A stretch of 6,866 nucleotides of DNA from Thermomonas sp. GTDB lineage: Bacteria; Pseudomonadota; Gammaproteobacteria; Xanthomonadales; Xanthomonadaceae. Positions within the stretch are counted from its first letter, which is position 1; each line of letters starts with the position of its first letter. The stretch spans positions 1 through 6,866 of the forward strand of contig JANJSW010000133.1 of NCBI GenBank assembly GCA_024711415.1. Direction: 5' to 3'. Position numbers and translations under genes: made by a program. Below are positions 1-6,779 of this stretch, piece after piece. The notes beneath the pieces are model-generated. The model was not told the DNA's origin and did not search any database. It was given only the letters and a program-made list of their open reading frames with translations.

Positions 1-15
1 ACCGCGCAGCAGCGT

Positions 16-56
16 GGAAACAAAAACGCCGGCATCGCGCCGGCGTTTTTGTTTCC
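16..56. terminator. Bidirectional rho-independent terminator (18-bp perfect stem)
   Basis: Positions 16-33 are perfectly complementary to 39-56, leaving a 5-nt loop at 34-38. The core of the stem is GC-rich (cgccggc), and runs of A at 20-26 and of T at 46-54 make it read as an intrinsic terminator on both strands. It lies 25 nt beyond the stop codon of the minus-strand exporter gene, so it probably ends that transcript. It may also end a plus-strand gene lying left of the window. Positions 1-15 hold nothing I can identify. Confidence 0.85.
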
Positions 57-80
57 GCATGCCGATGAATCCGGCGGCAT

Positions 81-1313
81 TCAGAGGCTGCGCCGCGCGG
101 AAATCAGCAGGTTGCCGAACACCAGCCCCGCCACCAGCGCCATCAGGGTATTCAGCGCAGCCATCGCCGCGGTTTCGCCGGCACCGATATCCTGCGACTG
201 CACCAGCGAAATCACCCCGCGCAGGGAAATGCTGCCGGGTACCAGGATGATGATGCCGGGCAGGCGCACCAGCGCGCCGGGCCGGTTGAACCAGCGCGCA
301 TAGGCATTGCCCGCCGCGGTGGCCGCCAGCGCGGCCAGGAACACGCCGGCAATCGGCCCCAGCCATTCGCCGGAGAAGCGCGAAATGAGATAACCGGCGA
401 TCACCGCGCCCATCACCAGCGGATAATCGCGGCGGCCGGCCTGGAACAGTACCGCGAACGCATACGCGGCCAGCGCCACCGCGGACCAGACCACCCATTC
501 CGGCTGCGCGCGCAATGCCCGTATCTGCGGTTCGATGCCGACCACGTCGGCCACCCCGAACGCGATCGCGATGCCGATGGTCAGGCTGACGATGGTCATC
601 AGCGCGCCGGCGAAGCGCGCGGTGCCGGACACCAGGTGGCGGCTGGTCAATTCGTTGGCGGACAGCGTCAGGGTCATGCCGGGCAGCAGCACGATGACCG
701 CCGCGATGATCACGGTATTGAGATTGAGCGGACCGACGAAGCTGCTGACAAGAATGGCCACGGTGCCGGCCAGCAGGCCGGCCAGCGCCTCGAAACTCTC
801 GTGCAGGCTCGGCCGCGACTGCGCGGCCAGCGCCAGCGCGCCGATCAGCAGGCCGATCACGCCGGCGGTGGCGATGTCCAGCCACGGCAGCCGCAGCAGC
901 CCGGCCACCGCGGCCGAGGCCAGCGCGAAGCCCAGCGCCGCCATCAGCTGCCCGCGCCGGCCGCCGGGACGATCCAGCTCGCGCAGCGCCGCGCGGCCAG
1001 CGCCGATCCCGATGCGCCCGTTGATCACGTCCTCGGCGATGCGGTCGGCTTCGCACAGCTTGCGCAGATTGGTATCGCCCAGTCCCGGGCGGATGATGCG
1101 GGTGGTGTCGGACTCGCCCGCCGGCCGCGCTGGATCGCTGAACGACAGGATGATCCCGGTCGGGTTGCACCACGGCTGGCATTCCAGCGCCAGCTTGCGC
1201 GCCACCGACTCGATCGCCGCCTCCATGCGCTGCGAAGTGGTGCCGTAGGCGTGCAGGTGCCGGGCCAGGTCCACCACGAAGGCAATGCGTTCGGTATAGG
1301 TCGCTTCGGTCAT
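81..1313 (-). CDS. ThrE-family threonine/serine exporter (fused DUF1212 + ThrE_2 type)
   Basis: A predicted inner-membrane exporter of 410 aa, expected to move threonine and serine out of the cell using the proton-motive force, as described for ThrE of Corynebacterium; the substrate here is inferred from family only. The N-terminal ~120 residues are soluble and begin with the typical block 'ERIAFVVDLARHLHAYGTT' (8-26). About ten hydrophobic segments follow, in two groups of five (about 123-255 and 273-405). Each half carries a related Pro-Gly motif in a membrane segment: LLPGMTLTLSANELTS (209-224) and LVPGSISLRG (357-366). Many bacteria split these halves into two genes (YjjP and YjjB types); here they are fused. 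I chose the ATG at 1313 because family homology starts there. The frame stays open upstream (ATG at 1343, further codons to 1532), but those residues look non-coding and overlap the start of the divergent gene. No clear Shine-Dalgarno precedes either ATG. The gene stands alone on its strand. Confidence 0.88.
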   Translation of the reverse strand: MTEATYTERIAFVVDLARHLHAYGTTSQRMEAAIESVARKLALECQPWCNPTGIILSFSDPARPAGESDTTRIIRPGLGDTNLRKLCEADRIAEDVINGRIGIGAGRAALRELDRPGGRRGQLMAALGFALASAAVAGLLRLPWLDIATAGVIGLLIGALALAAQSRPSLHESFEALAGLLAGTVAILVSSFVGPLNLNTVIIAAVIVLLPGMTLTLSANELTSRHLVSGTARFAGALMTIVSLTIGIAIAFGVADVVGIEPQIRALRAQPEWVVWSAVALAAYAFAVLFQAGRRDYPLVMGAVIAGYLISRFSGEWLGPIAGVFLAALAATAAGNAYARWFNRPGALVRLPGIIILVPGSISLRGVISLVQSQDIGAGETAAMAALNTLMALVAGLVFGNLLISARRSL

Positions 1314-1399
1314 GGCGGGAAGATGAAGGAGGCGCCCAAGCATCGCATGGGCGATGGCGCATGCACACGTCGACACGGCATTGCGTAAGCTTGCCCGGC
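1314..1399. promoter_or_regulatory. Divergent intergenic region between the exporter and the lipid-transport operon
   Basis: These 86 bases separate two start codons facing away from each other, so promoters for both genes must lie here or inside the 5' ends of the genes. I see no convincing -35/-10 pair and no good ribosome binding site at the proper distance from either start. A perfect AAGGAGG on the plus strand (1326-1332) is not followed at suitable distance by an in-frame start of the permease gene. The position makes a shared regulatory region likely; the exact elements cannot be read from sequence alone. Confidence 0.35.
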
Positions 1400-2524
1400 A
1401 TGGAACCGGTAACCGACAGCGCCACGCCTGCCGCCGGCATCGACCAGGATGGAGATCCGGGCGTCCTGCGCCTGCGCGGCCGCTGGACGCTGCGCCATGC
1501 CGGCGCGATCGCCACCGTGCTCGCGGCTGCACCGGAACAGGTGGTCGGCGTGGACGCGCGCGGCTGCGAGCGGCTGGACACGCTGAGCGTGCTGCAGCTG
1601 CTGCGCTTCGCCGACCGCCGCGGGCTGGACTATTCGACGCTGCGCTTCCGTGCCGACCAGCAGCCGCTGGTGGATGCGATCGAGGACGTCCACGACGACC
1701 GCCCTGCGCGCAAGCGCGAGCTCGGCGTCAAGGCGGCGATGGAGCGGCTGGGCCATGCGGTGGTGGACAACACCCGCGAGGTGGTCATCCTGATCGGCTT
1801 CTTCGGCGAGGTGCAGGCCAAGCTGCTGCGCCTGTTCAAGGAGCCGGCGCGGCTGCGGTTGACCGCCACCGTCCACCACATGGAGCAGATCGGCCTGGAC
1901 GCGGTGCCGCTGGTGGCGCTGCTGTCGTTCATGGTGGGCGCGGTGATCGCCTTCCTCGGCGCGATGGTGCTGGCCGACTTCGGCGCCACCATCTTCGTGG
2001 TCGAACTGGTCAACGCCGCGTTCCTGCGCGAATTCGGGGTACTGCTCACCGCGATCCTGCTGGCCGGCCGCACCGCCAGCGCGTTCACCGCGCAGATCGG
2101 CATGATGGTGAATCGCGAGGAGGTGGACGCGATCCGCGTGCTCGGCCTCGATCCGGTCGACCTGCTGGTGATCCCGCGCGTGCTGGCGTTGCTGGCGATG
2201 CTGCCGCTGCTGACCTTCGTCGCGATGCTGGCCGGCATGCTGGGCGGCATGGCGGTGGGTGCGTTCAGCCTCGACATCCCCGTCGTCGCCTACCTCGCGC
2301 GCACGCACGAGATGATCGAGATCCGGCATTTCGTGGTCGGCATGGCCAAGGCGCCGCTGTTCGCGATGGTGATCGGCCTGATCGGCTGCCTGGAGGGCCT
2401 GCAGGTCAAGGGCACCGCGCAGTCGCTGGGCGAGCGCACCACCTCCAGCGTGGTGCAGGCGATCTCGATGGTGATCGTGATCGACGCCTTTGCCGCGCTG
2501 TGGTTCATGCAGATGGACTATTGA
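1400..2524 (+). CDS. MlaE-family ABC transporter permease with N-terminal STAS domain
   Basis: The inner-membrane permease (374 aa) of an MCE-type lipid ABC transporter, expected to couple ATP hydrolysis to phospholipid movement between inner membrane and the periplasmic MCE ring. Residues about 22-98 form a STAS-like domain, related to the separate MlaB subunit, with the D60-T61 pair in the loop where MlaB-type proteins carry Asp-Ser/Thr. Residues about 110-374 match MlaE: an amphipathic interfacial helix with MEQIGLDAVPLV (161-172), then hydrophobic segments and the family block from REFG (210-213) through AGRTASAF (222-229), EEVDAIRVLGLDP (240-252) and PRVLALLAMLPLLT (259-272), ending with EGLQVKGTAQSLGERTT (332-348). 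An in-frame ATG at 1361 would add 13 residues; I prefer 1400 because the extra residues look unrelated to the family, but neither start has a good Shine-Dalgarno. It is the first gene of the operon and its stop lies 2 nt before the ATPase start, indicating translational coupling. Confidence 0.9.
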   Translation: MEPVTDSATPAAGIDQDGDPGVLRLRGRWTLRHAGAIATVLAAAPEQVVGVDARGCERLDTLSVLQLLRFADRRGLDYSTLRFRADQQPLVDAIEDVHDDRPARKRELGVKAAMERLGHAVVDNTREVVILIGFFGEVQAKLLRLFKEPARLRLTATVHHMEQIGLDAVPLVALLSFMVGAVIAFLGAMVLADFGATIFVVELVNAAFLREFGVLLTAILLAGRTASAFTAQIGMMVNREEVDAIRVLGLDPVDLLVIPRVLALLAMLPLLTFVAMLAGMLGGMAVGAFSLDIPVVAYLARTHEMIEIRHFVVGMAKAPLFAMVIGLIGCLEGLQVKGTAQSLGERTTSSVVQAISMVIVIDAFAALWFMQMDY

Positions 2525-2526
2525 GC

Positions 2527-3351
2527 ATGGTCGACGCCACCGCACCCCGCACCAGCGACGGCAGCCCCCGGGAGGAAGCACCGGTGGTGCGCATGCGCGG
2601 GGTGGTCAACCGCTTCGGCGAGCAGGTCGTGCACGACGGCGTCGACCTCGACCTGCGGCGCGGCGAGATCCTCGGCGTGGTCGGCGGGTCCGGCTCGGGC
2701 AAGTCGGTGCTGATGCGTTCGGTGCTGGGGTTGCGCAGGGCGGACGCCGGGCGCATCGAGGTGCTGGGCATGGACGCGACATCCACCGACCCGGTGGTGC
2801 GTCGGCATATCGAGCGCAGCAGCGGGGTGCTGTTCCAGGACGGCGCGCTGTTCTCGTCGCTGACCGTCGGCGAGAACGTGCAGGTGCCGCTGAAGGAGTA
2901 CTACCCGGAACTGCCCGAGTCGCTGCGCTACGAGCTGGCGCTGCTGAAGATCAAGCTGGCCGGGCTGCCGGCCGACGCCATCGACAAGCTGCCCTCGCAG
3001 CTCTCCGGCGGCATGCGCAAGCGCGCGGCGCTGGCGCGTGCGCTGGCGCTGGACCCGCCGCTGCTGTTCCTCGACGAACCCACCGCCGGCCTCGACCCGA
3101 TCGGTGCCGCCGCGTTCGACGCATTGATCCTGACCCTGCGCCGCGCGCTGGGCCTGACCGTGTTCCTCATCACCCATGATCTGGACACGCTATACGCTAT
3201 CTGCGACCGGGTTGCGGTGCTGGCCGACCGCAAGGTGCTGGCGACCGCGCCGGTGGCCGAGCTGGAGCGGCTCGACCATCCGTGGGTGCAGGAGTATTTC
3301 AACGGTCCGCGCGCACGCGCCGCGCGCGCAACGGCGGAAGCAAACGACTGA
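2527..3351 (+). CDS. MlaF-type ABC transporter ATP-binding protein
   Basis: The cytoplasmic ATPase (274 aa) that drives the lipid transporter as a dimer bound to the MlaE-type permease. All ABC motifs are intact: Walker A GGSGSGKS (53-60), Q-loop Gln104 in LFQDGALFS (102-110), signature LSGGM (159-163), Walker B LLFLDEP (179-185), D-loop GLDP (188-191) and switch His217. The stretch between Q-loop and signature (VPLKEYYPELPES, then an ALLKIKLAGL helix) is typical of MlaF rather than of other ABC ATPases, and the length is close to E. coli MlaF (about 270 aa). The C-terminal tail (261-274) is Arg/Ala-rich; in E. coli MlaF the tail reaches across to the partner subunit, and a similar role here is inference. 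The start follows the permease stop by 2 nt with only a weak ribosome binding site, so translation is probably coupled. An open frame continues upstream to 1354 but is out of frame with the permease and is not coding. Confidence 0.93.
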   Translation: MVDATAPRTSDGSPREEAPVVRMRGVVNRFGEQVVHDGVDLDLRRGEILGVVGGSGSGKSVLMRSVLGLRRADAGRIEVLGMDATSTDPVVRRHIERSSGVLFQDGALFSSLTVGENVQVPLKEYYPELPESLRYELALLKIKLAGLPADAIDKLPSQLSGGMRKRAALARALALDPPLLFLDEPTAGLDPIGAAAFDALILTLRRALGLTVFLITHDLDTLYAICDRVAVLADRKVLATAPVAELERLDHPWVQEYFNGPRARAARATAEAND

Positions 3352-3352
3352 T

Positions 3353-3356
3353 GGAG
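3353..3356 (+). promoter_or_regulatory. Ribosome binding site of the MCE protein gene
   Basis: GGAG lies 8 nt before the ATG at 3365, just past the ATPase stop at 3349-3351. It supports 3365 as the start instead of upstream in-frame codons that would run back into the ATPase gene. Confidence 0.6.
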
Positions 3357-3364
3357 CACAGCTG

Positions 3365-4291
3365 ATGGAGACGCGCGCCAACTACGTGCTGATCGGTACC
3401 TTCACCCTGGTCACCACGGTGCTGTTGCTGCTGTTCGCGCTGTGGGCCAGCAACTTCTCCGCCGCGCGCAACTGGCGCGAATACATGGTGGTGTTCACCG
3501 AGCCGGTGACCGGCCTCACCGAAGGCGGCAGCGTGCAGTACAACGGGCTGGCGGTAGGCACGGTGGAAAGCCTGAGCCTGGACGACAACGATGCGCGCCG
3601 GGTCATCGCGCGGCTGAAGCTGAAGGCCAACACCCCGGTCAAGACCGACACCCGCGCCAAGCTCTCGCAGCAGGGCATCACCGGCGTGCCGTTCATCCAG
3701 CTCACCGGCGGCAGCCCGAACGCGCCGTCACTGCAGGCATCGGCCGAGGGCCAGCTGCCGGTGATCCGCACCGAGCCGTCGGCGCTGCAGAACATCGCCG
3801 ACACCGCCAACCGGCTAGTGGCGCGACTGGACCAGGTGCTGAGCGAGGACAACATCCGCCGCATCTCCGCCACGCTGGAACATCTCGAACAGGCCAGCGG
3901 CAGCATTGCCGGCCGCCGCGAGGAGATCGGCCAGCTGATCGTCAACGCACGCGACGCCACCGCGACACTGAAGACCACCCTGGCGCATGCCGACGGCGCG
4001 ATCCAGGGCATCGACCAGGACTTCGTGCAACGCCTGCCGGCGCTGCTGGACAAGCTCGACGCGGTGGTGACCAAGCTGGACGCGACCGCCGGCAACGCCA
4101 ACGCGATGATTGCCGAGAACCGCCCGGCGCTGCAGAGCTTCACCACCGACGGCCTCGCCCAGCTGGGCCCGACCTTGGTGGAACTGCGCGCGCTGATGCG
4201 CGACCTGCGCGAGTTGAGCGGGCGGCTGGAAGGCAACCCCGCGCGCTACATCCTGGGCCGCGACGCCCCCAAGGAGTTCGACCCCAAATGA
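3365..4291 (+). CDS. MCE (MlaD/PqiB-like) protein with long helical C-terminal tail
   Basis: The substrate-binding and conducting part of the lipid transporter (308 aa), anchored in the inner membrane and projecting into the periplasm, where MCE domains form hexameric rings with a central hydrophobic pore. Residues 1-6 are a short cytoplasmic end, about 7-29 one transmembrane helix, and about 38-117 a single MCE domain with the hallmark GLTEGGSVQYNGLAVGTV (50-67) and the later GITGVPFIQLTGG (104-116). From about 139 to 290 the sequence is mostly helix-forming with heptad-like spacing of Leu, Ile and Val and few prolines, ending in NPARYILGRDAPKEF (291-305), a tail seen in this type of MCE protein. 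E. coli MlaD is only about 183 aa, so the tail is the main difference and resembles the needle-forming helices of PqiB or mycobacterial Mce proteins. The last codon and stop overlap the next start (ATGA). Confidence 0.9.
   Translation: METRANYVLIGTFTLVTTVLLLLFALWASNFSAARNWREYMVVFTEPVTGLTEGGSVQYNGLAVGTVESLSLDDNDARRVIARLKLKANTPVKTDTRAKLSQQGITGVPFIQLTGGSPNAPSLQASAEGQLPVIRTEPSALQNIADTANRLVARLDQVLSEDNIRRISATLEHLEQASGSIAGRREEIGQLIVNARDATATLKTTLAHADGAIQGIDQDFVQRLPALLDKLDAVVTKLDATAGNANAMIAENRPALQSFTTDGLAQLGPTLVELRALMRDLRELSGRLEGNPARYILGRDAPKEFDPK
4271..4276 (+). promoter_or_regulatory. Ribosome binding site of the lipoprotein gene
   Basis: AAGGAG inside the 3' end of the MCE gene lies 11 nt before the ATG at 4288. 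The distance is slightly long, but together with the ATGA stop/start overlap it fits coupled translation. Confidence 0.45.
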
Positions 4292-4944
4292 CCCGCCTGC
4301 AGCAATGCCTCCGCCCCGCCCTGCTCGCCGCCAGCCTGCTGCTGGCCGGCTGCAGCAGCCTGATCGGCGGGCCGCGCGAAACCCCGACGATCTACGCGCC
4401 GGAGCCGGCGCTGCGCGTCGACCCCGCTTGGCCGGCCGCCGACTGGTCGCTGGCCGTCGCCCGCCCGGGCGAGGCGCAGATGGACGATGGCCCGCGCATC
4501 GTGGTCAGCCCGGTGCCGGGCGAACTGCAGGTCTATCGCGCCGCGCTGTGGGCGCGCACGCCGGCCGAAATGGTGCAGGACGCGGTGCTGCGCACGCTGG
4601 AGGACAGCGGCAAGCTGCCGCTGGTGGCGCGTCAGGGCAGCGGCGTCAGCACCGATTACCGGCTGCTGCTGGAGGTCCGCGCGTTCCGCGCCGAATACGC
4701 CGGCAACGCCGTGCCGGCGGCGACGGTCGAGGTCAACGCCAAGCTGCTGCACCTGCGCGACCAGAGCGTCGCCGGCAGCCGCAACTTCCGCCAGTCGCAG
4801 CCCGCCGCCGGGGTGGCGGTGGCGGAGGTCGCCGACGCCTTCGCGCAGGCGCTGTCCGCACTGGGCCACGATGTCGCCGGCTGGAGCCTGCAGGCCGGGC
4901 AGGCGCACACCGGCCAGCCGCATCCACCTGCACCCGCGCGCTGA
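4288..4944 (+). CDS. PqiC-like ABC-type transport auxiliary lipoprotein
   Basis: A predicted lipoprotein of 218 aa that should sit on the inner face of the outer membrane and receive the MCE needle or tunnel of the transporter. Residues 1-21 form a lipoprotein signal peptide with lipobox LLAG-C, giving Cys22 as the lipidated residue; Ser23 and Ser24 follow, which by the Asp+2 rule of enterobacteria favours export to the outer membrane. The mature part matches the ABC-type transport auxiliary family (PqiC, formerly YmbA): RIVVSPVPGELQVYR (70-84), the amphipathic AEMVQDAVLRTLEDSG (93-108), DYRLLLEVRAFRAEY (123-137), VEVNAKLLHL (147-156) and ending around the block VADAFAQALSALGHDVAGW (181-199). 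The final 16 residues are Pro/His/Gln-rich and probably disordered. It overlaps the MCE gene stop by 4 nt and closes the operon. No terminator is visible after it, so read-through into the next gene is possible. Confidence 0.88.
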   Translation: MTRLQQCLRPALLAASLLLAGCSSLIGGPRETPTIYAPEPALRVDPAWPAADWSLAVARPGEAQMDDGPRIVVSPVPGELQVYRAALWARTPAEMVQDAVLRTLEDSGKLPLVARQGSGVSTDYRLLLEVRAFRAEYAGNAVPAATVEVNAKLLHLRDQSVAGSRNFRQSQPAAGVAVAEVADAFAQALSALGHDVAGWSLQAGQAHTGQPHPPAPAR

Positions 4945-4970
4945 CCGCCGCGGCATCCGGGCGCTAGATT
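4941..4970 (+). promoter_or_regulatory. Possible sigma-70-like promoter for ETF-QO
   Basis: In the 78-base gap after the lipoprotein gene, CTGACC (4941-4946, four of six matches to TTGACA) and TAGATT (4965-4970, four of six to TATAAT) are 18 nt apart. Transcription would start near 4977 and give a leader of about 46 nt. The -35 part overlaps the lipoprotein stop codon. Matches of this quality arise by chance, so this is only a candidate; the alternative is cotranscription with the upstream operon. Confidence 0.3.
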
Positions 4971-5010
4971 GCCGGCTCCAGACAAAGCCCGGACAATCGG
5001 CGGTCTGCCA

Positions 5011-5016
5011 GAGGAG
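5011..5016 (+). promoter_or_regulatory. Ribosome binding site of ETF-QO (decides start)
   Basis: GAGGAG lies 6 nt before the ATG at 5023. It favours this ATG over the in-frame TTG at 4969, which would add 18 residues unlike the family and has no such site. Confidence 0.75.
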
Positions 5017-5022
5017 AGCCGC

Positions 5023-6699
5023 ATGAATTCAGCCGCCCAGGACGCCGTCGAACGCGAGTCGATGGAATACGACATCGTGGTGGTGGGCGCCGGCCCGGCC
5101 GGTCTGGCCACCGCCATCCGGCTCAAGCAGCTGGCTGCCGACACCGGTCGCGACGTCTCGGTCTGCGTGCTCGAGAAGGGCTCCGAGCCGGGCGCACACA
5201 TCCTGTCCGGCGCCATTGTCGATCCGAAGGCGCTGACCGAACTGTTCCCGGACTGGAAGGAGCGCGGCGCACCGCTGAAGCAGGCGGTGACCCGTGACGA
5301 GTTCCTGTTCCTCGACGAAACCTCCGCGCGTGCCACCCCGCACTGGCTGCTGCCGGAGTGCTTCCACAACCACGGCAACTATGTGGTCAGTCTCGGCGCG
5401 CTGGCGCGCTGGCTGGCGCAGCAGGCCGAAGCGCTGGGCGTCGAGATCTTCCCCGGCTTCGCAGCCGCCGAAGTGCTCTACGACGAAGCCGGCGCGGTCA
5501 GGGGCGTGGCCACGGGCGACATGGGCATCGGCAAGGACGGCCAGCCCACCGACCAGTACCAGCCGGGCATGGAGCTGCACGCGAAGTACACGATCTTCGC
5601 CGAGGGCGCGCGTGGCCAGCTCGGCCGCCAGTTGATCGACAAGTACAAACTGGACGAAGGCAAGGACCCGCAGAGCTACGCGATCGGCATCAAGGAACTG
5701 TGGCAGGCCGATCCGGCCAAGCACCAGCCCGGCCTGGTCGTGCACACCGCCGGCTGGCCGCTGGCAAGCGATACCTACGGCGGCTCGTTCCTGTACCACG
5801 CCGAGGACGGCAAGATCGCGGTCGGCTTCGTGATCGGGCTGGACTACAAGAACCCCTGGCTGAGCCCGTTCGGCGAGTTCCAGCGCTTCAAGACCCACCC
5901 GTCGATCCGCAAGCACCTGGAGGGTGGCAAGCGCATCGGCTACGGCGCGCGTGCGCTGACCGCCGGCGGCCTGCTCAGCCTGCCGAAGACGATCTTCCCC
6001 GGCGGCGCGCTGGTCGGCTGCGAGGCCGGCTTCCTCAACGCCAGCCGGATCAAGGGCAGCCACGCCGCGATCAAGACCGGCATGCTGGCCGCCGAGGCCG
6101 CCTTCGCGGCGCTGGGCGAAGGCCGCCAGCGTGACGAGCTTTCCTCCTATCCGGCCGCCTTCGAAAAGAGCTGGCTGCACGCCGAGCTGCAGCAGTCGAA
6201 GAACTTCAAGCAATGGTTCAAGAAGGGCCGCGGCTTCGCCACCCTCATGACCGGCATCGAGCAGTGGCTGCTGCCGAAGCTGGGCATCCGCAACCCGCCG
6301 TGGACGATCCACCGGCAGCAACCCGACCACGCCTGCCTGCAGCCGGCGGCGAGCCAGCCGAAGATCGAGTATCCGAAGCCCGATGGCGTGCTGACCTTCG
6401 ACCGCCTCAGCTCGGTGTTCCTGTCCAGCACCCACCACGACGAGAACCAGCCGGCGCACCTGACCCTGAAGAACCCGGCCATCCCGGTGACCGTGAACCT
6501 CAGGGAATTCGCCGGCCTCGAGGCGCGCTACTGCCCGGCAGGCGTGTACGAATTCGTCGGCGAGCCCGGCAGCGAGCGCCTGCAGATCAACGCCGCCAAC
6601 TGCGTGCACTGCAAGACCTGCGACATCAAGGATCCGACCCAGAACATCGTCTGGGTGGCGCCGCAGGGCGGCGGCGGGCCGAACTACCAGAACATGTGA
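5023..6699 (+). CDS. Electron transfer flavoprotein-ubiquinone oxidoreductase (ETF-QO)
   Basis: A membrane-associated FAD and 4Fe-4S enzyme (558 aa) that takes electrons from reduced ETF, itself charged by acyl-CoA and amino-acid-derived dehydrogenases, and passes them to ubiquinone. The N-terminus carries the FAD-binding Rossmann motif VVVGAGPAGLATA (19-31) and the family block LEKGSEPGAHILSGA (50-64). Residues about 311-360 (LTAGGLLSLPKTIFPGGALV, then GCEAGF and SRIKGSHAAIKTG) are highly typical of ETF-QO and contribute to the flavin and quinone region. The C-terminal ferredoxin-like part has the four cluster cysteines Cys504 (in YCPAGVYE), Cys527, Cys530 and Cys533 (CVHCKTC), followed by the conserved PQGGGGPNY (547-555). 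Length matches bacterial ETF-QO (about 550 aa). There is no transmembrane helix; the enzyme binds as a monotopic protein. The genes for ETF subunits (etfA, etfB) are not in the window. All key residues are present and I see no damage. FixC-type proteins are related but normally have the ferredoxin part as a separate protein, FixX. Confidence 0.96.
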   Translation: MNSAAQDAVERESMEYDIVVVGAGPAGLATAIRLKQLAADTGRDVSVCVLEKGSEPGAHILSGAIVDPKALTELFPDWKERGAPLKQAVTRDEFLFLDETSARATPHWLLPECFHNHGNYVVSLGALARWLAQQAEALGVEIFPGFAAAEVLYDEAGAVRGVATGDMGIGKDGQPTDQYQPGMELHAKYTIFAEGARGQLGRQLIDKYKLDEGKDPQSYAIGIKELWQADPAKHQPGLVVHTAGWPLASDTYGGSFLYHAEDGKIAVGFVIGLDYKNPWLSPFGEFQRFKTHPSIRKHLEGGKRIGYGARALTAGGLLSLPKTIFPGGALVGCEAGFLNASRIKGSHAAIKTGMLAAEAAFAALGEGRQRDELSSYPAAFEKSWLHAELQQSKNFKQWFKKGRGFATLMTGIEQWLLPKLGIRNPPWTIHRQQPDHACLQPAASQPKIEYPKPDGVLTFDRLSSVFLSSTHHDENQPAHLTLKNPAIPVTVNLREFAGLEARYCPAGVYEFVGEPGSERLQINAANCVHCKTCDIKDPTQNIVWVAPQGGGGPNYQNM

Positions 6700-6702
6700 T
6701 GC

Positions 6703-6732
6703 AAAAAGAAGCCGCCCGATGGGCGGCTTCTT
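6703..6732. terminator. Bidirectional hairpin terminator after ETF-QO (12-bp stem)
   Basis: Positions 6706-6717 pair perfectly with 6721-6732 around a 3-nt loop (gat); the GC core is gccgccc. It begins just after the ETF-QO stop (6697-6699) and should end that transcript, although on the plus strand the T run is short (ttctt, then ggtgg). On the minus strand the stem is followed by ttcttttt, a better tract, so it may mainly serve a transcript coming from the right. Confidence 0.8.
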
Positions 6733-6749
6733 GGTGGTTGAGGAGGATT

Positions 6750-6778
6750 CGGCCGTGGCGGACAACTCCGCAGGGCCG
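6750..6778. repeat. Two-step stem-loop
   Basis: CGGCC at 6750-6754 pairs with GGCCG at 6774-6778, and GCGGA at 6758-6762 pairs with TCCGC at 6767-6771. This leaves a small internal loop and a CAAC (minus strand GTTG) tetraloop. It lies between the ETF-QO terminator and the large inverted repeat that begins 2 nt later. Short GC-rich stems are common by chance in such DNA, so its weight comes from its position among other hairpins. Confidence 0.4.
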
Positions 6779-6779
6779 T

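Noticed and set aside
1326..1332. Perfect AAGGAGG on the plus strand in the divergent region
   Set aside because: The ATG at suitable distance (1347) is out of frame with the permease, and the two in-frame starts are 28 and 67 nt away. Probably chance.
1354..2526. A plus-strand frame of 391 codons open across the permease gene and continuous with the ATPase frame
   Set aside because: It overlaps a clear MlaE-type protein in another frame and its translation is Arg/Ala/Gly-rich without any family motif. This is a by-product of GC-rich coding DNA.
1310..2581. A minus-strand frame of about 423 codons, His/Gln/Arg-rich, opposite the permease
   Set aside because: His/Gln-rich low-complexity translation is typical of the antisense of GC-rich membrane protein genes; no domain is recognisable.
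4969..5022. Upstream TTG start for ETF-QO adding 18 residues
   Set aside because: The ATG at 5023 has GAGGAG at ideal spacing, and the extra residues do not look like the family N-terminus.
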